Positions 1 to 7,680 of a stretch of DNA of 64,000 nt are shown in pieces (the first letter of the stretch is position 1; every line of letters starts with the position of its first letter). Made by a program: the position numbers and the translations under genes. The stretch comes from CAYWBU01 sp942491525. GTDB taxonomy: Bacteria > Desulfobacterota > Desulfomonilia > UBA1062. Location: NCBI GenBank assembly GCA_942491525.1, contig CALOBW010000056.1:434001-498000 (forward strand), in the 5' to 3' direction. Below the pieces are notes generated by a model, which was given only the letters and a program-made list of their open reading frames with translations, was not told where the DNA came from and did no database searches.

Positions 1-456
1 GGCATTGTGGCCGCCATCCGCGAAGGATTCCTCGAGAAGGCCCAGACCAATGCGGAGAAGGCCTATGAGCTGGACAAGACCTTCATGGGTTATACGCCCA
101 ACTATGCCTATGTGATGTTTCTGGCCAACATTCCGGCCTTTGTGCGCGTCAAGCCCTACGGTGGCGGCAAGGCTAGGCTGGAAAAGGCGGTGGCGGTCTA
201 TGATGAGTTTGCGGCCAATATCAGCGATGACCGCGCCCAGTATCAGGAGTTGGCCTTTCAGTGGGACGTTGTGGCTACCTATGCGGCTGATTTCCTGATC
301 AAGGCCGTTGATAAGGTTGAGATGGATCAGGCTCAGCGGCAGAAGTATCTGGCTGATGCCCGTTTTTTCTGCGAGATCGTGGTCAAAGAGTGTAATCGGC
401 CGGCTTTTGTCAAGTGGGCCCGCGAACTGCTGGATGATCCCGGCAACTGGTCATGA
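1..456 (+). CDS. TatT-like helical-repeat protein, 3' end only
   Basis: The frame is already open at the first base, so this is the C-terminal ~151 residues of a gene cut by the window edge; the GTG at position 7 is not a convincing start. The protein is a close paralogue of the complete protein encoded at 1205-2131. Both share the order AI-(R/Q)-(E/D)-GFL, a GxxxxYxYVxFLxNIP-like segment, a YDEF(A/I)AN motif and a QWDVxAT segment, and end in a short charged helix. The helical, TPR-like layout resembles the TRAP-transporter T-component (TatT) family, in which periplasmic proteins assist substrate delivery; I infer this from overall pattern, not from a diagnostic motif. A rho-independent terminator follows 35 bases after the stop. 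The relation to the paralogue is certain, the functional name is not. Confidence 0.6.
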   Translation, partial: GIVAAIREGFLEKAQTNAEKAYELDKTFMGYTPNYAYVMFLANIPAFVRVKPYGGGKARLEKAVAVYDEFAANISDDRAQYQELAFQWDVVATYAADFLIKAVDKVEMDQAQRQKYLADARFFCEIVVKECNRPAFVKWARELLDDPGNWS

Positions 457-490
457 ATTAAACGGCGATAATTTGTTATTCTTTGCAATG

Positions 491-516
491 GGCTGCCTGC
501 GGGCAGCCTTTCTTTT
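491..516 (+). terminator. Rho-independent terminator
   Basis: A 7-bp GC-rich stem (GGCTGCC / GGCAGCC, 491-497 with 502-508) is followed by TTTCTTTT. It ends transcription of the partial gene and overlaps the last codons of the convergent shikimate kinase gene. Confidence 0.8.
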
Positions 517-1006
517 AGAGCAGGGCCTGGATTTCGGCGGCTATCTGCTCCATGCTTTTCTCACGGCAGTCAATGGTGTGGTCGGCATAGACCCAGTATA
601 GTTCAAGCCTTTCATCGAAGAGCTCCTGAAAACTCTGCTCGGGGCGGCGGGCGATGCCGCGGCTCTCAAAATTGTTGATGCGCGTCTCGATGATCTCGAT
701 GGGCAGGTCCAGAAAGACGGTCACGCCGCGGCGCTTGAGGTGCTGCATTGCCGCCTGGCTGTAGACAGCGCTGCCGCCGGTGGCGATCACGTGGCCCTCG
801 ACCTGGATAGCCAGCAGCGCCGTTTCTTCGATCCGGCGCAGTTCCAGGTAGCCCTCCCGGTCCAGAATCTTCTGCAGGGTGCGCCCCTGCTGGCTCTGGA
901 TCAGGCAGTCGGTGTCGATAAAGTCGTAGGCCAGCAGCTTGGCTAGGATGACGCCGATGGTGCTCTTGCCGGCGCCCGGCATGCCGATCAAAATTAGATT
1001 CTCCAT
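515..1006 (-). CDS. aroK: Shikimate kinase
   Basis: The 163-residue product should phosphorylate the 3-hydroxyl of shikimate with ATP, the fifth step of the chorismate pathway, in the cytoplasm. The N-terminus carries the P-loop GMPGAGKST (residues 8-16). It is followed by the DTD motif (residues 32-34) that binds Mg and shikimate, a GG motif in ATGGSA, and the R-x-x-ARRP lid region near residue 118. Length is normal for the family. The start is the ATG at 1006, placed directly before the P-loop strand, with a weak AGGGAC ribosome site; an open frame extends 22 codons further upstream but has no family character. It is a single gene facing the partial gene upstream. AroL-type isozymes cannot be distinguished from AroK here. 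Confidence 0.9.
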   Translation of the reverse strand: MENLILIGMPGAGKSTIGVILAKLLAYDFIDTDCLIQSQQGRTLQKILDREGYLELRRIEETALLAIQVEGHVIATGGSAVYSQAAMQHLKRRGVTVFLDLPIEIIETRINNFESRGIARRPEQSFQELFDERLELYWVYADHTIDCREKSMEQIAAEIQALL

Positions 1007-1204
1007 GTTCTGTCCCTGTTTTTTTGGTGGAAGGCAGGGTTTCATTAGTGGTAAAAATCTGCTCAGGCGCAATCCGGCGTATGTTTGTTGCCGGGCGGTC
1101 GGATGTCTAACCCTGCTAATTCAGTCAATATGCTGGTTATTAACAAACTGGCGCGGATTGTGCTATGTAAATTTTGTGTAAACGATCTTCATGCGAGGGA
1201 AGGA

Positions 1205-2131
1205 ATGAAGAGGTTAAGTCATATCTTTTTTATCTATGTCGCATTTTTTGCGACCATGGGTTTTTCGGCTGCGGCCGCAGAGCAGGAGGTGGATCGCCTG
1301 ATTTCCGAGATCGACGAGCTCTGTGCCAAGGGGCAGCAGCGGCTCTATGATGTGGCCTGCGATGAGCGGGTCATGCAGATCTATTTCCAGAGTCTGCAGC
1401 TGGTGGACGCGGCGCTTGAGAAGTTTCCGCAAAACTATGAGCTGCTCTGGCGCGGCGCCAGATCTGCCGCCCTCTACTGTGAAGTTGTCAATGACCTGCG
1501 GCCCGAGGGCTGGCAGCAGATCTGTACCACAATTGGTAACCGCGGCCTTGAGTTTGGCTCACTGGCCCAGCAGGTCAATCCCGGGCGGGTTGAGGGCTAT
1601 TTCTGGCGCACCTATGCCATCGGCGGCTACCGTCACGGCCTGGGCACCGGCATGGCCGGCGCCATGACCGCCATCCAGGATGGGTTCCTGAACAAGGTGC
1701 GTGAGGATGCCGAGAAGGGCTATGCCATCGATCCCTCCTACCTGGGATTCGGCACCACCTATACCTATATCCAGTTTCTGGGCAATATCCCCGGCGGCAT
1801 GTACATGAAGGGCTACGGCTTCCGCAAGTCGCGCTTTGAAGAGGCCCTCAAGTACTACGATGAGTTTATCGCCAACTACCCGCAAAACAGCTTCATGCAG
1901 ACCGCCAATCAGTGGGATGTCAAGGCTACCTGTGCGGCAGCCTTTCTGCTGGATGCCGTCGATGTCCTGCAGATGACCGGCGCCATGCGTGATAAGTATT
2001 TGGGTGATGCCCGCTGGCTCTGTGAGCTGGGGGTCAACTCCAACCGCAAGAGCTTTGCTAAACGCTGCGAGGAGATGCTGCAGGAGGTTAAGCGTAAAGA
2101 GATCTATGGTTTTTATGCGGGGAATAGCTGA
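1205..2131 (+). CDS. Exported TatT-like helical-repeat protein
   Basis: This encodes a 308-residue exported protein. The ATG at 1205 is preceded by GGAAGG and opens a classical signal peptide: MKR, a hydrophobic stretch to about residue 19, and a cleavage region around SAAAAEQ. The mature part is predicted helical and repeat-like, with repeated R-x-A, Y-D-E-F and WDV motifs. It is the complete version of the truncated neighbour at 1-456, to which it aligns over the C-terminal half, so the two are a tandem duplication. The fold and length resemble TRAP-transporter T-component (TatT) proteins, yet no TRAP permease or binding protein is visible in the window. The role is therefore left open: a periplasmic helper or scaffold is the most one can say. 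Confidence 0.65.
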   Translation: MKRLSHIFFIYVAFFATMGFSAAAAEQEVDRLISEIDELCAKGQQRLYDVACDERVMQIYFQSLQLVDAALEKFPQNYELLWRGARSAALYCEVVNDLRPEGWQQICTTIGNRGLEFGSLAQQVNPGRVEGYFWRTYAIGGYRHGLGTGMAGAMTAIQDGFLNKVREDAEKGYAIDPSYLGFGTTYTYIQFLGNIPGGMYMKGYGFRKSRFEEALKYYDEFIANYPQNSFMQTANQWDVKATCAAAFLLDAVDVLQMTGAMRDKYLGDARWLCELGVNSNRKSFAKRCEEMLQEVKRKEIYGFYAGNS

Positions 2132-2236
2132 GCGTTAGGCGTAGAGTTATTTTTTTTGATTTTAAATTTTGCTAGATGTATTTGAACATCACCGATGATC
2201 TTTATCATATGTGCGCTATTTTTGATGGGAGGTATG

Positions 2237-2746
2237 ATGGCTGCACCTACAGGATGTCAAGATAGGTATTGGAAGGAGCTTTTTCAGCTAAGGGTTCATG
2301 TAAACTATTTGGAATTATACATGGAACGGTCTGAGTTTATAGACAAAGGCGTTAATAGTTTCTTGGCAGTTGCCTCGAGTAGTAGTATTTGCGGCTGGGC
2401 GATATGGAGTAGTTGGAGCTTCGTTTGGGCGTTAGTAATAGCATTATCTCAGTTGATTTCTGCGGTTAAACAATTTTTGCCGTATAGTACTCGCCTTAAA
2501 AGTATTAATGGTATTCTGCGGGAATGGGAAGAATTGTTAACATGTTATGAAATGAAATGGTTCGATGTTGCTGAAGGAAATCTATCTGAACGCGAGATTA
2601 ATGAATTGCAGTATGAAATGAGATCAAAGAAAACTAGAATTCTGCATAAACATCTTGGAGGAAGTTCCTTGCCGGAGAAAACGAAAATGTTTGAGCAGGC
2701 CAAGGCTTCTGCAAATGTTTATGTAAATAACTTTTATGGAGGATGA
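2237..2746 (+). CDS. Two-TM protein of an AT-rich two-gene island, function unknown
   Basis: I do not recognise this family. The product is about 170 residues from the ATG at 2237, which has GGGAGG just upstream; an ATG at 2195 lacks a ribosome site. Residues ~1-40 form a polar helix. Two hydrophobic segments then lie at about residues 45-60 (SSSSICGWAIW) and 62-80 (SFVWALVIALSQLISAV). A charged, probably helical cytoplasmic tail follows. This 'helix, TM hairpin, long helix' order is the layout of SLATT-type membrane effectors, but I see no sequence proof of kinship. The gene is far more AT-rich than its neighbours, suggesting recent acquisition. Its last codons contain the ribosome site of the small proline-rich gene that follows one base after its stop. 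Confidence 0.65.
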   Translation: MAAPTGCQDRYWKELFQLRVHVNYLELYMERSEFIDKGVNSFLAVASSSSICGWAIWSSWSFVWALVIALSQLISAVKQFLPYSTRLKSINGILREWEELLTCYEMKWFDVAEGNLSEREINELQYEMRSKKTRILHKHLGGSSLPEKTKMFEQAKASANVYVNNFYGG

Positions 2747-2747
2747 T

Positions 2748-2885
2748 ATGTGTGATGATAAGAATGTACCTCAACCGCAACAACCGCCTATACAACCATC
2801 TGAGCCGTTAACTGAGGAAAGAGGATTGCCTCCGGTGGATATTACTCCGCCTACTCCACCGGTTAAATCTCCTAAAGAAGATTAG
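2748..2885 (+). CDS. 45-residue proline-rich partner protein
   Basis: This small gene starts one base after the stop of the two-TM protein, using the GGAGG at 2739-2743 that lies inside the upstream gene, so translation is almost certainly coupled. The product is 45 residues: an acidic start (MCDD), a Q/P-rich section, and a second half with repeated proline pairs (LPPVDITPPTPPV). It has no signal peptide or membrane segment and is probably unstructured. Proline-rich tails of this type often bind a partner protein, and the tight coupling suggests the partner is the membrane protein encoded upstream. The strong ribosome site, coupling and compositional consistency support a real gene; the function is unknown. 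Confidence 0.65.
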   Translation: MCDDKNVPQPQQPPIQPSEPLTEERGLPPVDITPPTPPVKSPKED

Positions 2886-2950
2886 GTTGTAGATTTAATA
2901 GGCAAGCCTTCCGCTTAGCCCAATGCATACAAAGAACTTTAAGTTGATAT

Positions 2951-2982
2951 AAAAAGGAGCGGGCAAAAACCCGCTCCTTTTT
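2951..2982. terminator. Bidirectional rho-independent terminator
   Basis: An 8-bp stem (GGAGCGGG / CCCGCTCC, 2956-2963 with 2970-2977) is flanked by five A on the left and five T on the right. It can therefore terminate both the two-gene island and the convergent membrane-protein gene. Confidence 0.9.
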
Positions 2983-3003
2983 AAGTCTTACAGTGAATAG
3001 CTC

Positions 3004-3705
3004 TTAGATCCAGCCCAAACCAACGGCAAAGATCATGTAGGTGACGAAGTCGAAGCCCAGGATGCAGCTGACGGCGATGATCTGCTTCTTGAGGGTCGGC
3101 AGGTCGTGGACCACGTAGCAGGCCACGAAGAAGGGCAGGTAGCCGATCAGGAAGAGGATGAAGGGGAAGCCGGTCTTCCAGTAGGTCCACTCCCAGGTCA
3201 GGGCGCCGCACCAGTTCAGGGCCATCTCAATGATGACGGCCATGATTGAGCCGCCGACGGCCAGGGCCCAGCGGTTGTTGATGCCCAGGATCTTGGCGTT
3301 TTTGTCGGGCAGCAGCAGCTTGGCGGCACAGATGCCGAGGACGGCGAACATCAGGGTGATCTCGATGTTGAGGCCGATCATGATCAGGCAGCCGGTGTCG
3401 TTGGCCGGGGCGCCCCAGACCGGAGCTTTCTGGGTGAAGAAGAACCAGAGGGCGTTCCAGGTCTCGTTGAACCAGTCCCAGCCCCAGAAGGCCAGACCGC
3501 CGAGCACGACGCTGTAGTTCTTTTTGCTGAGCTCATTGGAGTAGACGTAGAGCACCAGCAGGAAGAGAGTGATGATCTGCCATTTGAACTGGGCAGGATC
3601 TCTCAGGATGGAGAGTCCGAGCAGTGAGTTTTCCGAGATGGTCTCGGGGTGGCTCATCTTGCTGATGATTGACTGGGCCGCGGGCGGAAACTGTGAAATG
3701 TCCAT
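3004..3705 (-). CDS. Multi-pass membrane protein under TetR control, function unknown
   Basis: This encodes a 233-residue integral membrane protein with about six hydrophobic segments, rich in Trp (WGWDW, WEWTYW). The start ATG at 3705 has a strong AGGAGG ribosome site. I do not recognise the family; a conserved-looking NxEIT segment and an HDLPTLKK loop near the C-terminus are the main landmarks. It lies 20 bases downstream of a TetR-family regulator gene in the same direction, so the two form an operon. The regulator may sense a hydrophobic compound that the membrane protein carries or modifies; this is inferred from context only. A 14-bp palindrome (CCTAAAATTTTAGG, 3717-3730) spans the regulator stop codon and the ribosome site of this gene and might modulate its translation. 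Confidence 0.75.
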   Translation of the reverse strand: MDISQFPPAAQSIISKMSHPETISENSLLGLSILRDPAQFKWQIITLFLLVLYVYSNELSKKNYSVVLGGLAFWGWDWFNETWNALWFFFTQKAPVWGAPANDTGCLIMIGLNIEITLMFAVLGICAAKLLLPDKNAKILGINNRWALAVGGSIMAVIIEMALNWCGALTWEWTYWKTGFPFILFLIGYLPFFVACYVVHDLPTLKKQIIAVSCILGFDFVTYMIFAVGLGWI

Positions 3706-3725
3706 AAAATAATCCTCCTAAAATT

Positions 3726-4322
3726 TTAGGCCGATGTGGCCTTTGTTGCCTGGTTAAGGATGCCGTGCATGAAGAGGTCGAAGCTCTCCTGCAGCAGGCT
3801 GTCCGGGGCGATGTCGTTTGGCTGAATGTAGGTCCGGATGATGAAGGTCATGTAGAGGGCGTAGAGCACTTCGGCGATGCCCTCCACGTTGAAGGGCCGA
3901 AAAACTTCTGCATTGATGCCTTCGTTCAGAATCGTTTTGAGATGCTTGATGGAGTCCTGGTTGATTTCGGTGAAGGGGTTGTCCTGCTGCGAGAGGGGGG
4001 TCGGGTTGTCGATCAGGATCTGGCGCAGGTCTGAATCGTGCTGCAGATAATTGAAGCCGGCCTGGGTGAAGGTGATGATCTTCTGGCGCGGGTCGCTGAT
4101 GTTGGCGATGGCGTCCAGCGCGCTCTGCTGCCAGTTGCGCAGGCGGAAGGCCAGCGAGCGGTTGTAGAGATCGGTCTTGTTGACCACGTAGCGGTAGATG
4201 GAGCCGGTGGCCAGATTGAGCTCGGCAGCGATGTCCTCCATGCGGGTGCGTTTGTAGCCGTAGCGGGCAAACACCGGGATGGCGGTATTGTAAAGCAGCT
4301 CGTGATTCAGTTTCTTCCTCAT
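3726..4322 (-). CDS. TetR/AcrR-family transcriptional regulator
   Basis: The 198-residue protein has a TetR-type N-terminal helix-turn-helix at about residues 10-55. This includes the F-A-R-Y-G-Y segment, RTRMEDIAAELNLATGS in the HTH, and the typical Y-R-Y-V-x-N-K-x-D-L-Y continuation. The C-terminal two thirds are helical and would bind a ligand and dimerise. It is co-transcribed with the membrane protein at 3004-3705, which is its likely target. It is divergent from a second TetR gene at 4538, with about 215 bases between the two starts. No clear palindromic operator is visible in that gap, so autoregulation is not shown. Confidence 0.85.
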   Translation of the reverse strand: MRKKLNHELLYNTAIPVFARYGYKRTRMEDIAAELNLATGSIYRYVVNKTDLYNRSLAFRLRNWQQSALDAIANISDPRQKIITFTQAGFNYLQHDSDLRQILIDNPTPLSQQDNPFTEINQDSIKHLKTILNEGINAEVFRPFNVEGIAEVLYALYMTFIIRTYIQPNDIAPDSLLQESFDLFMHGILNQATKATSA

Positions 4323-4471
4323 AATTTGATTCCAATGAATAAATGAAAAATTAAGTCAGCAATTCAAATAATCAATCCAGCTAATGTTGTCAATAGTTAA
4401 AATTTATGGATCAGGCAGGTTGGCGAGGGTGCTGAGGGGCGGCCGCCGCTGCGGGGCTCTAGCATTGTAGA

Positions 4472-4501
4472 TTGACAACCGCGACGATAGGGTTTTATAA
4501 A
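4472..4501 (+). promoter_or_regulatory. Sigma70-type promoter of the second TetR gene
   Basis: TTGACA (4472-4477) and TATAAA (4496-4501) are separated by 18 bases. Transcription would start near 4508. This makes an ATG at 4508 leaderless and favours the ATG at 4538 as translation start. Confidence 0.6.
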
Positions 4502-4537
4502 TCAATAATGTTTTGGGAAGATGAGAAATTTAAAGGC

Positions 4538-5143
4538 ATGAGCCGCAAGGAGAAGGAGAAGGAGTTCCGGCGTCAGACCATTCTGACGGCTGCCATGGAA
4601 GCCTTGCTCGACAGCTCCTACTCCGAGTTGACCATGAATCAGATCGCGGCCAAGGCCGAACTTTCGGCGGCCTCGCTCTATCTGTTTTTTCCCAATAAAC
4701 GCTGCCTGCTGGGCGAGATGCTGCTGCAGTTCTTTGAGCCCACCATCCAGAATATCGAGCAGTCCATCGCCAAGTTTCCCTCCTGGGAGGATCAGCTGCG
4801 CGCCTTTGTGGAGAATCATCTGGTCTGGGGCAGCAAGGACAATGCCGATTTTGTCTACATGATCAATGATATCTTCTACTTCAATGATAATGATGTGCCC
4901 GCCGAGCTGACCCAGCGTTTCGTCAACTGCCGCGGGCGCCTGCTGGATATTATCCGCCAGATTCTGGGTACCGCCTTCGGTGAAGATGAGATTGGCTTCG
5001 ACCGTGAGTTCCTGGTTCTGAGTCTGGTGGGCAGCCTGGAGGCCATCCACTACTACTCGGGCCTCAAGATGATTTCGGGCGAGCCTGAAGACTTCGTGGA
5101 CGAAGCCATCAAGATGGTCAAGCGCCTCAAGGGCGAAATCTAG
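4538..5143 (+). CDS. TetR/AcrR-family transcriptional regulator
   Basis: The product is about 201 residues from the ATG at 4538, or 211 from 4508. The nearby promoter places the transcription start close to 4508, so I prefer 4538, whose N-terminus (a run of K/E/R before RRQTILTAAMEALL) fits the family. The HTH (LTMNQIAAKAELSAASLYLFFPNK) is clearly TetR-type. The ligand domain is acidic, with aromatic pairs (FYFNDND). The gene converges on an acyl-CoA dehydrogenase gene, whose upstream palindrome at 6393-6410 has the look of a TetR operator; regulation of fatty-acid or acyl-CoA genes is therefore a reasonable but unproven guess. Confidence 0.85.
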   Translation: MSRKEKEKEFRRQTILTAAMEALLDSSYSELTMNQIAAKAELSAASLYLFFPNKRCLLGEMLLQFFEPTIQNIEQSIAKFPSWEDQLRAFVENHLVWGSKDNADFVYMINDIFYFNDNDVPAELTQRFVNCRGRLLDIIRQILGTAFGEDEIGFDREFLVLSLVGSLEAIHYYSGLKMISGEPEDFVDEAIKMVKRLKGEI

Positions 5144-5154
5144 ATTCAAAGATA

Positions 5155-5174
5155 AGGCCGGAAATCTCCGGCCT
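5155..5174. terminator. Shared hairpin between convergent genes
   Basis: A perfect 8-bp stem (AGGCCGGA / TCCGGCCT, 5155-5162 with 5167-5174) with a 4-base loop lies between the TetR gene and the acyl-CoA dehydrogenase gene and includes the latter's stop codon. There is no T-run, so termination strength is uncertain. Confidence 0.45.
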
Positions 5175-6324
5175 AGTTTCTCTGCCCCAGCACGTTCCTG
5201 GCCACCACCAGGCGCATGATCTCGTTGGTGCCCTCGTAGATCTGGGTGATCTTGGCGTCGCGCATGAAACGTTCGACCGGATATTCGCTGACATAACCGT
5301 AGCCGCCGAAGATCTGGACCGCTTCGATGGAGGCGTCCATGGCCGTGTCGGAAGCGAACATCTTGGCCATGGCGGCCTCTTTCTCAAAGTGCAGGCCGTT
5401 GCTCTCGAGCCAGGCGGCCTTCTGAATCAGCAGTTCGGAGGCATCAATGCGGGTGGCCATGTCGGCCATCTTGAACTGGTTGATCTGAAACTTGTCGATG
5501 GATTTGCCGAACTGGACGCGCTCGCCGCTGTATTTGACGCACTCCTCGAGGCAGGCCTTGGCGATGCCTAGGGCCTGGGAGGCGATGCCGATGCGGCCCG
5601 AATCCAGGGTGGTCAGCATCTGCTTGAAGCCGTTGCCGGGGTCGCCGAGCACGGCATCCTTGGGAATGCGGGCATCTTCAAAAACCAGCTCGGAGGTGCC
5701 GGATCCGCGGATACCGATCTTCTCCTCAACCTTGCCGACCGAGAAGCCGGGGGTCTCCTCCAGATCGATGACGAACTGGGTGATGCCCTTGTAGCCCTTC
5801 TCCTTGTCGGTGATGGCGGCGATGACCGCATATTTGGCGATGTTGCCGTTGGTGATGAACTTCTTCTCGCCGTTCAGAATCCAGTGCTCGCCGTCCAGCA
5901 CGGCGGTGCACTTCATGCCGGCCGGGTCGGAGCCGGCATTGGCCTCGGTCAGGCCGTAGCAGCCGTGGGCCTGGCCGCTGGCGACCGGGGTTAGAAACTT
6001 GAGCTTCTGCTCTTCGGTGCCGAACTTGAGTACCGGGAAGCCGTAGAGGGAGTTGTTGACCGACATGATCACGCCGGTGCTGGCGCAGGCGCGTGAAATC
6101 TCGGTCAGGATCAGGGCGTAGGAGATGTAGTCCATGCCGGCGCCGCCGTACTCGGCGGGAATGGCCACGCCCATGAAGCCGTTCTCGCCCATCATGCGCA
6201 AAATTTCATCATTGTGCTGGTGCTGCTGGTCGATCGCGGCGGCGCGGGGCTTGATCTCCTGGTCGGCAAATTTGCTGGCCATCTCCTGGACCATCTTGTG
6301 CTCTTCGCTTAAAGCAAAATTCAT
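5173..6324 (-). CDS. Acyl-CoA dehydrogenase, short-chain/butyryl type
   Basis: The 383-residue FAD enzyme should introduce the alpha,beta double bond of acyl-CoA thioesters and pass electrons to an electron-transfer flavoprotein. Family landmarks are in order: the N-terminal helical domain; YGLTEANAGSD, which binds the flavin; a W-x-L-N-G-x-K-x-F-I-T-N-G core; RVQFG; QIFGGYGY; and near the end YEGTNEI. In that last motif Glu364 sits where short-chain and butyryl-CoA dehydrogenases keep their catalytic base. Length is standard. The start ATG has a strong AAAAGGAGG site. It stands alone, preceded by a palindrome at 6393-6410. Chain-length preference cannot be read with certainty. With the two acyl-CoA synthetases in the window it supports fatty-acid degradation. 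Confidence 0.92.
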   Translation of the reverse strand: MNFALSEEHKMVQEMASKFADQEIKPRAAAIDQQHQHNDEILRMMGENGFMGVAIPAEYGGAGMDYISYALILTEISRACASTGVIMSVNNSLYGFPVLKFGTEEQKLKFLTPVASGQAHGCYGLTEANAGSDPAGMKCTAVLDGEHWILNGEKKFITNGNIAKYAVIAAITDKEKGYKGITQFVIDLEETPGFSVGKVEEKIGIRGSGTSELVFEDARIPKDAVLGDPGNGFKQMLTTLDSGRIGIASQALGIAKACLEECVKYSGERVQFGKSIDKFQINQFKMADMATRIDASELLIQKAAWLESNGLHFEKEAAMAKMFASDTAMDASIEAVQIFGGYGYVSEYPVERFMRDAKITQIYEGTNEIMRLVVARNVLGQRN

Positions 6325-6392
6325 GACTCCCTCCTTTTAAAACAATTAAAAAATGTGCCGGACAGGCCGTCCGGCGAATATAATGCCCATTC

Positions 6393-6410
6393 AATGAATG
6401 AGTGTTCATT
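6393..6410. promoter_or_regulatory. TetR-type operator upstream of the acyl-CoA dehydrogenase
   Basis: AATGAATGAGTGTTCATT has perfect 6-base arms (AATGAA / TTCATT) around a 6-base spacer. It resembles operators of TetR regulators of fatty-acid oxidation. It lies 69 bases upstream of the dehydrogenase start and in the divergent region shared with serC. Confidence 0.5.
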
Positions 6411-6562
6411 TTTATAGCTGTATTATTTTAGGCTGTCAATATTTTCATGGCAAAGGAGTATTTGATGTGCAGAATCAGGTGGATTGCTGCTCAAAAAAAT
6501 CTTCCAATCCGGCGCGGTTTGGGTATAGGGTGCGCTTATAGTTTTTGAATAAGGGAGAAATT

Positions 6563-7642
6563 ATGGCTAGAGAAGTTTCAATTTTCAACGCCGGCCCGGC
6601 GGTTCTGCCCCAGGCCGTAATCGATAGCACGGCAGCCGCCGTCAAAAATTTTGCCGGCAGCGGCATGTCGCTGATGGAGATAAGCCACCGCTCCAAGCCC
6701 TTTGACGATCTGATCAATGATGCCATTGCGCGCATGCACCGGGTCATGAACATTCCGGATAACTATCGCGTGCTCTTTCTGCAGGGCGGCGCCAGTACCC
6801 AGTTCGCCATGGTGCCCCAGAATCTGCTGGGCGCAGGCCAGGTGGCCGATTATGTCGATACCGGCGAGTGGTCATCCAAGGCCATCAAGGAGGCCCGCCG
6901 CGTCGGGCAGGTGCATCTGGCCGGTTCATCCAAGGATGACAGCTACAGCAAGATTCCCGGCGAGCTCAATCTGACCCCGGATGCCGCCTACTGTCACATC
7001 ACCTCCAACAACACCATCTACGGCACCCAGTGGCAGACTTTCCCCGAGACCGGCAATGTGCCCCTGGTGGCCGACATGTCGTCCGACATCATGTCGCGCG
7101 AGCTGGACGTCAGCAAGTTCGGCATCATCTATGCCGGCGCGCAGAAGAACATGGGCCCGGCCGGCGTCACGGTTGTCATCATCCGCAAGGATCTGATCGG
7201 TCTGGCGCCCGAGCACACCTTCTCCATGCTCAACTACAAGACCCACGCCGACTCCAACTCCATGTTCAACACCTGTCCGGTGGTGCCGATCTTCGTGGTG
7301 CACGAGGTCCTCAAGTGGATCGAAGATGAGGGCGGCGTGGCCGCGATCGCCAAGGTCAACGACAGCAAGGCGGCGCTGATCTATGACCTGCTGGACAGTT
7401 CAAGTTTCTACCGCGGCACGGTTGATGTTTCGTCAAGATCGAAGATGAACATTCCCTTCAGGCTGCCGAGCGAAGAGCTTGAAAAGAAGTTTATTGCCGA
7501 AGCTACGGCCTTGAAGCTGGAGGGCCTCAAGGGCCACCGCTCGGTGGGCGGCATCCGCGCCTCCATCTATAACGCCATTCCCTATGAAAACGTTGCGCGT
7601 CTGGCCGAGTTCATGCAGAGCTTTGCCAAGGCCAACGGCTAA
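6563..7642 (+). CDS. serC: Phosphoserine aminotransferase
   Basis: The 359-residue PLP enzyme converts 3-phosphohydroxypyruvate and glutamate to phosphoserine and 2-oxoglutarate, and also serves pyridoxal phosphate synthesis. Visible motifs are FNAGPAVLP at the N-terminus, ISHRS, FLQGGAS, which binds the cofactor phosphate, and the PLP-lysine motif AGAQKNMGPAG. The substrate-phosphate segment GHRSVGG-x-RAS-x-YN lies near the C-terminus. Length and order match bacterial SerC throughout. The ATG at 6563 follows AAGGGAG. It is a single gene ending in front of a palindromic REP-like element. The call is firm. Confidence 0.95.
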   Translation: MAREVSIFNAGPAVLPQAVIDSTAAAVKNFAGSGMSLMEISHRSKPFDDLINDAIARMHRVMNIPDNYRVLFLQGGASTQFAMVPQNLLGAGQVADYVDTGEWSSKAIKEARRVGQVHLAGSSKDDSYSKIPGELNLTPDAAYCHITSNNTIYGTQWQTFPETGNVPLVADMSSDIMSRELDVSKFGIIYAGAQKNMGPAGVTVVIIRKDLIGLAPEHTFSMLNYKTHADSNSMFNTCPVVPIFVVHEVLKWIEDEGGVAAIAKVNDSKAALIYDLLDSSSFYRGTVDVSSRSKMNIPFRLPSEELEKKFIAEATALKLEGLKGHRSVGGIRASIYNAIPYENVARLAEFMQSFAKANG

Positions 7643-7651
7643 GTGTTAATT

Positions 7652-7676
7652 GGGGACAGAATTTAATTCTGTCCCC
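7652..7676. repeat. REP-like perfect palindrome
   Basis: A perfect 11-bp inverted repeat (GGGGACAGAAT / ATTCTGTCCCC) with a 3-base loop lies between the convergent serC and transglutaminase genes. It has no T-run. The GGGGACAGAATT / AATTCTGTCCCC core recalls dispersed palindromes associated with REP-associated tyrosine transposases (from memory). No transposase gene is present here. Confidence 0.5.
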
Positions 7677-7680
7677 GGTT

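Noticed and set aside
3717..3730. 14-bp palindrome CCTAAAATTTTAGG as an operator
   Set aside because: It sits at the tetR stop codon and the downstream ribosome site inside an operon, so a transcriptional operator is unlikely; kept only as a comment on the membrane-protein gene.
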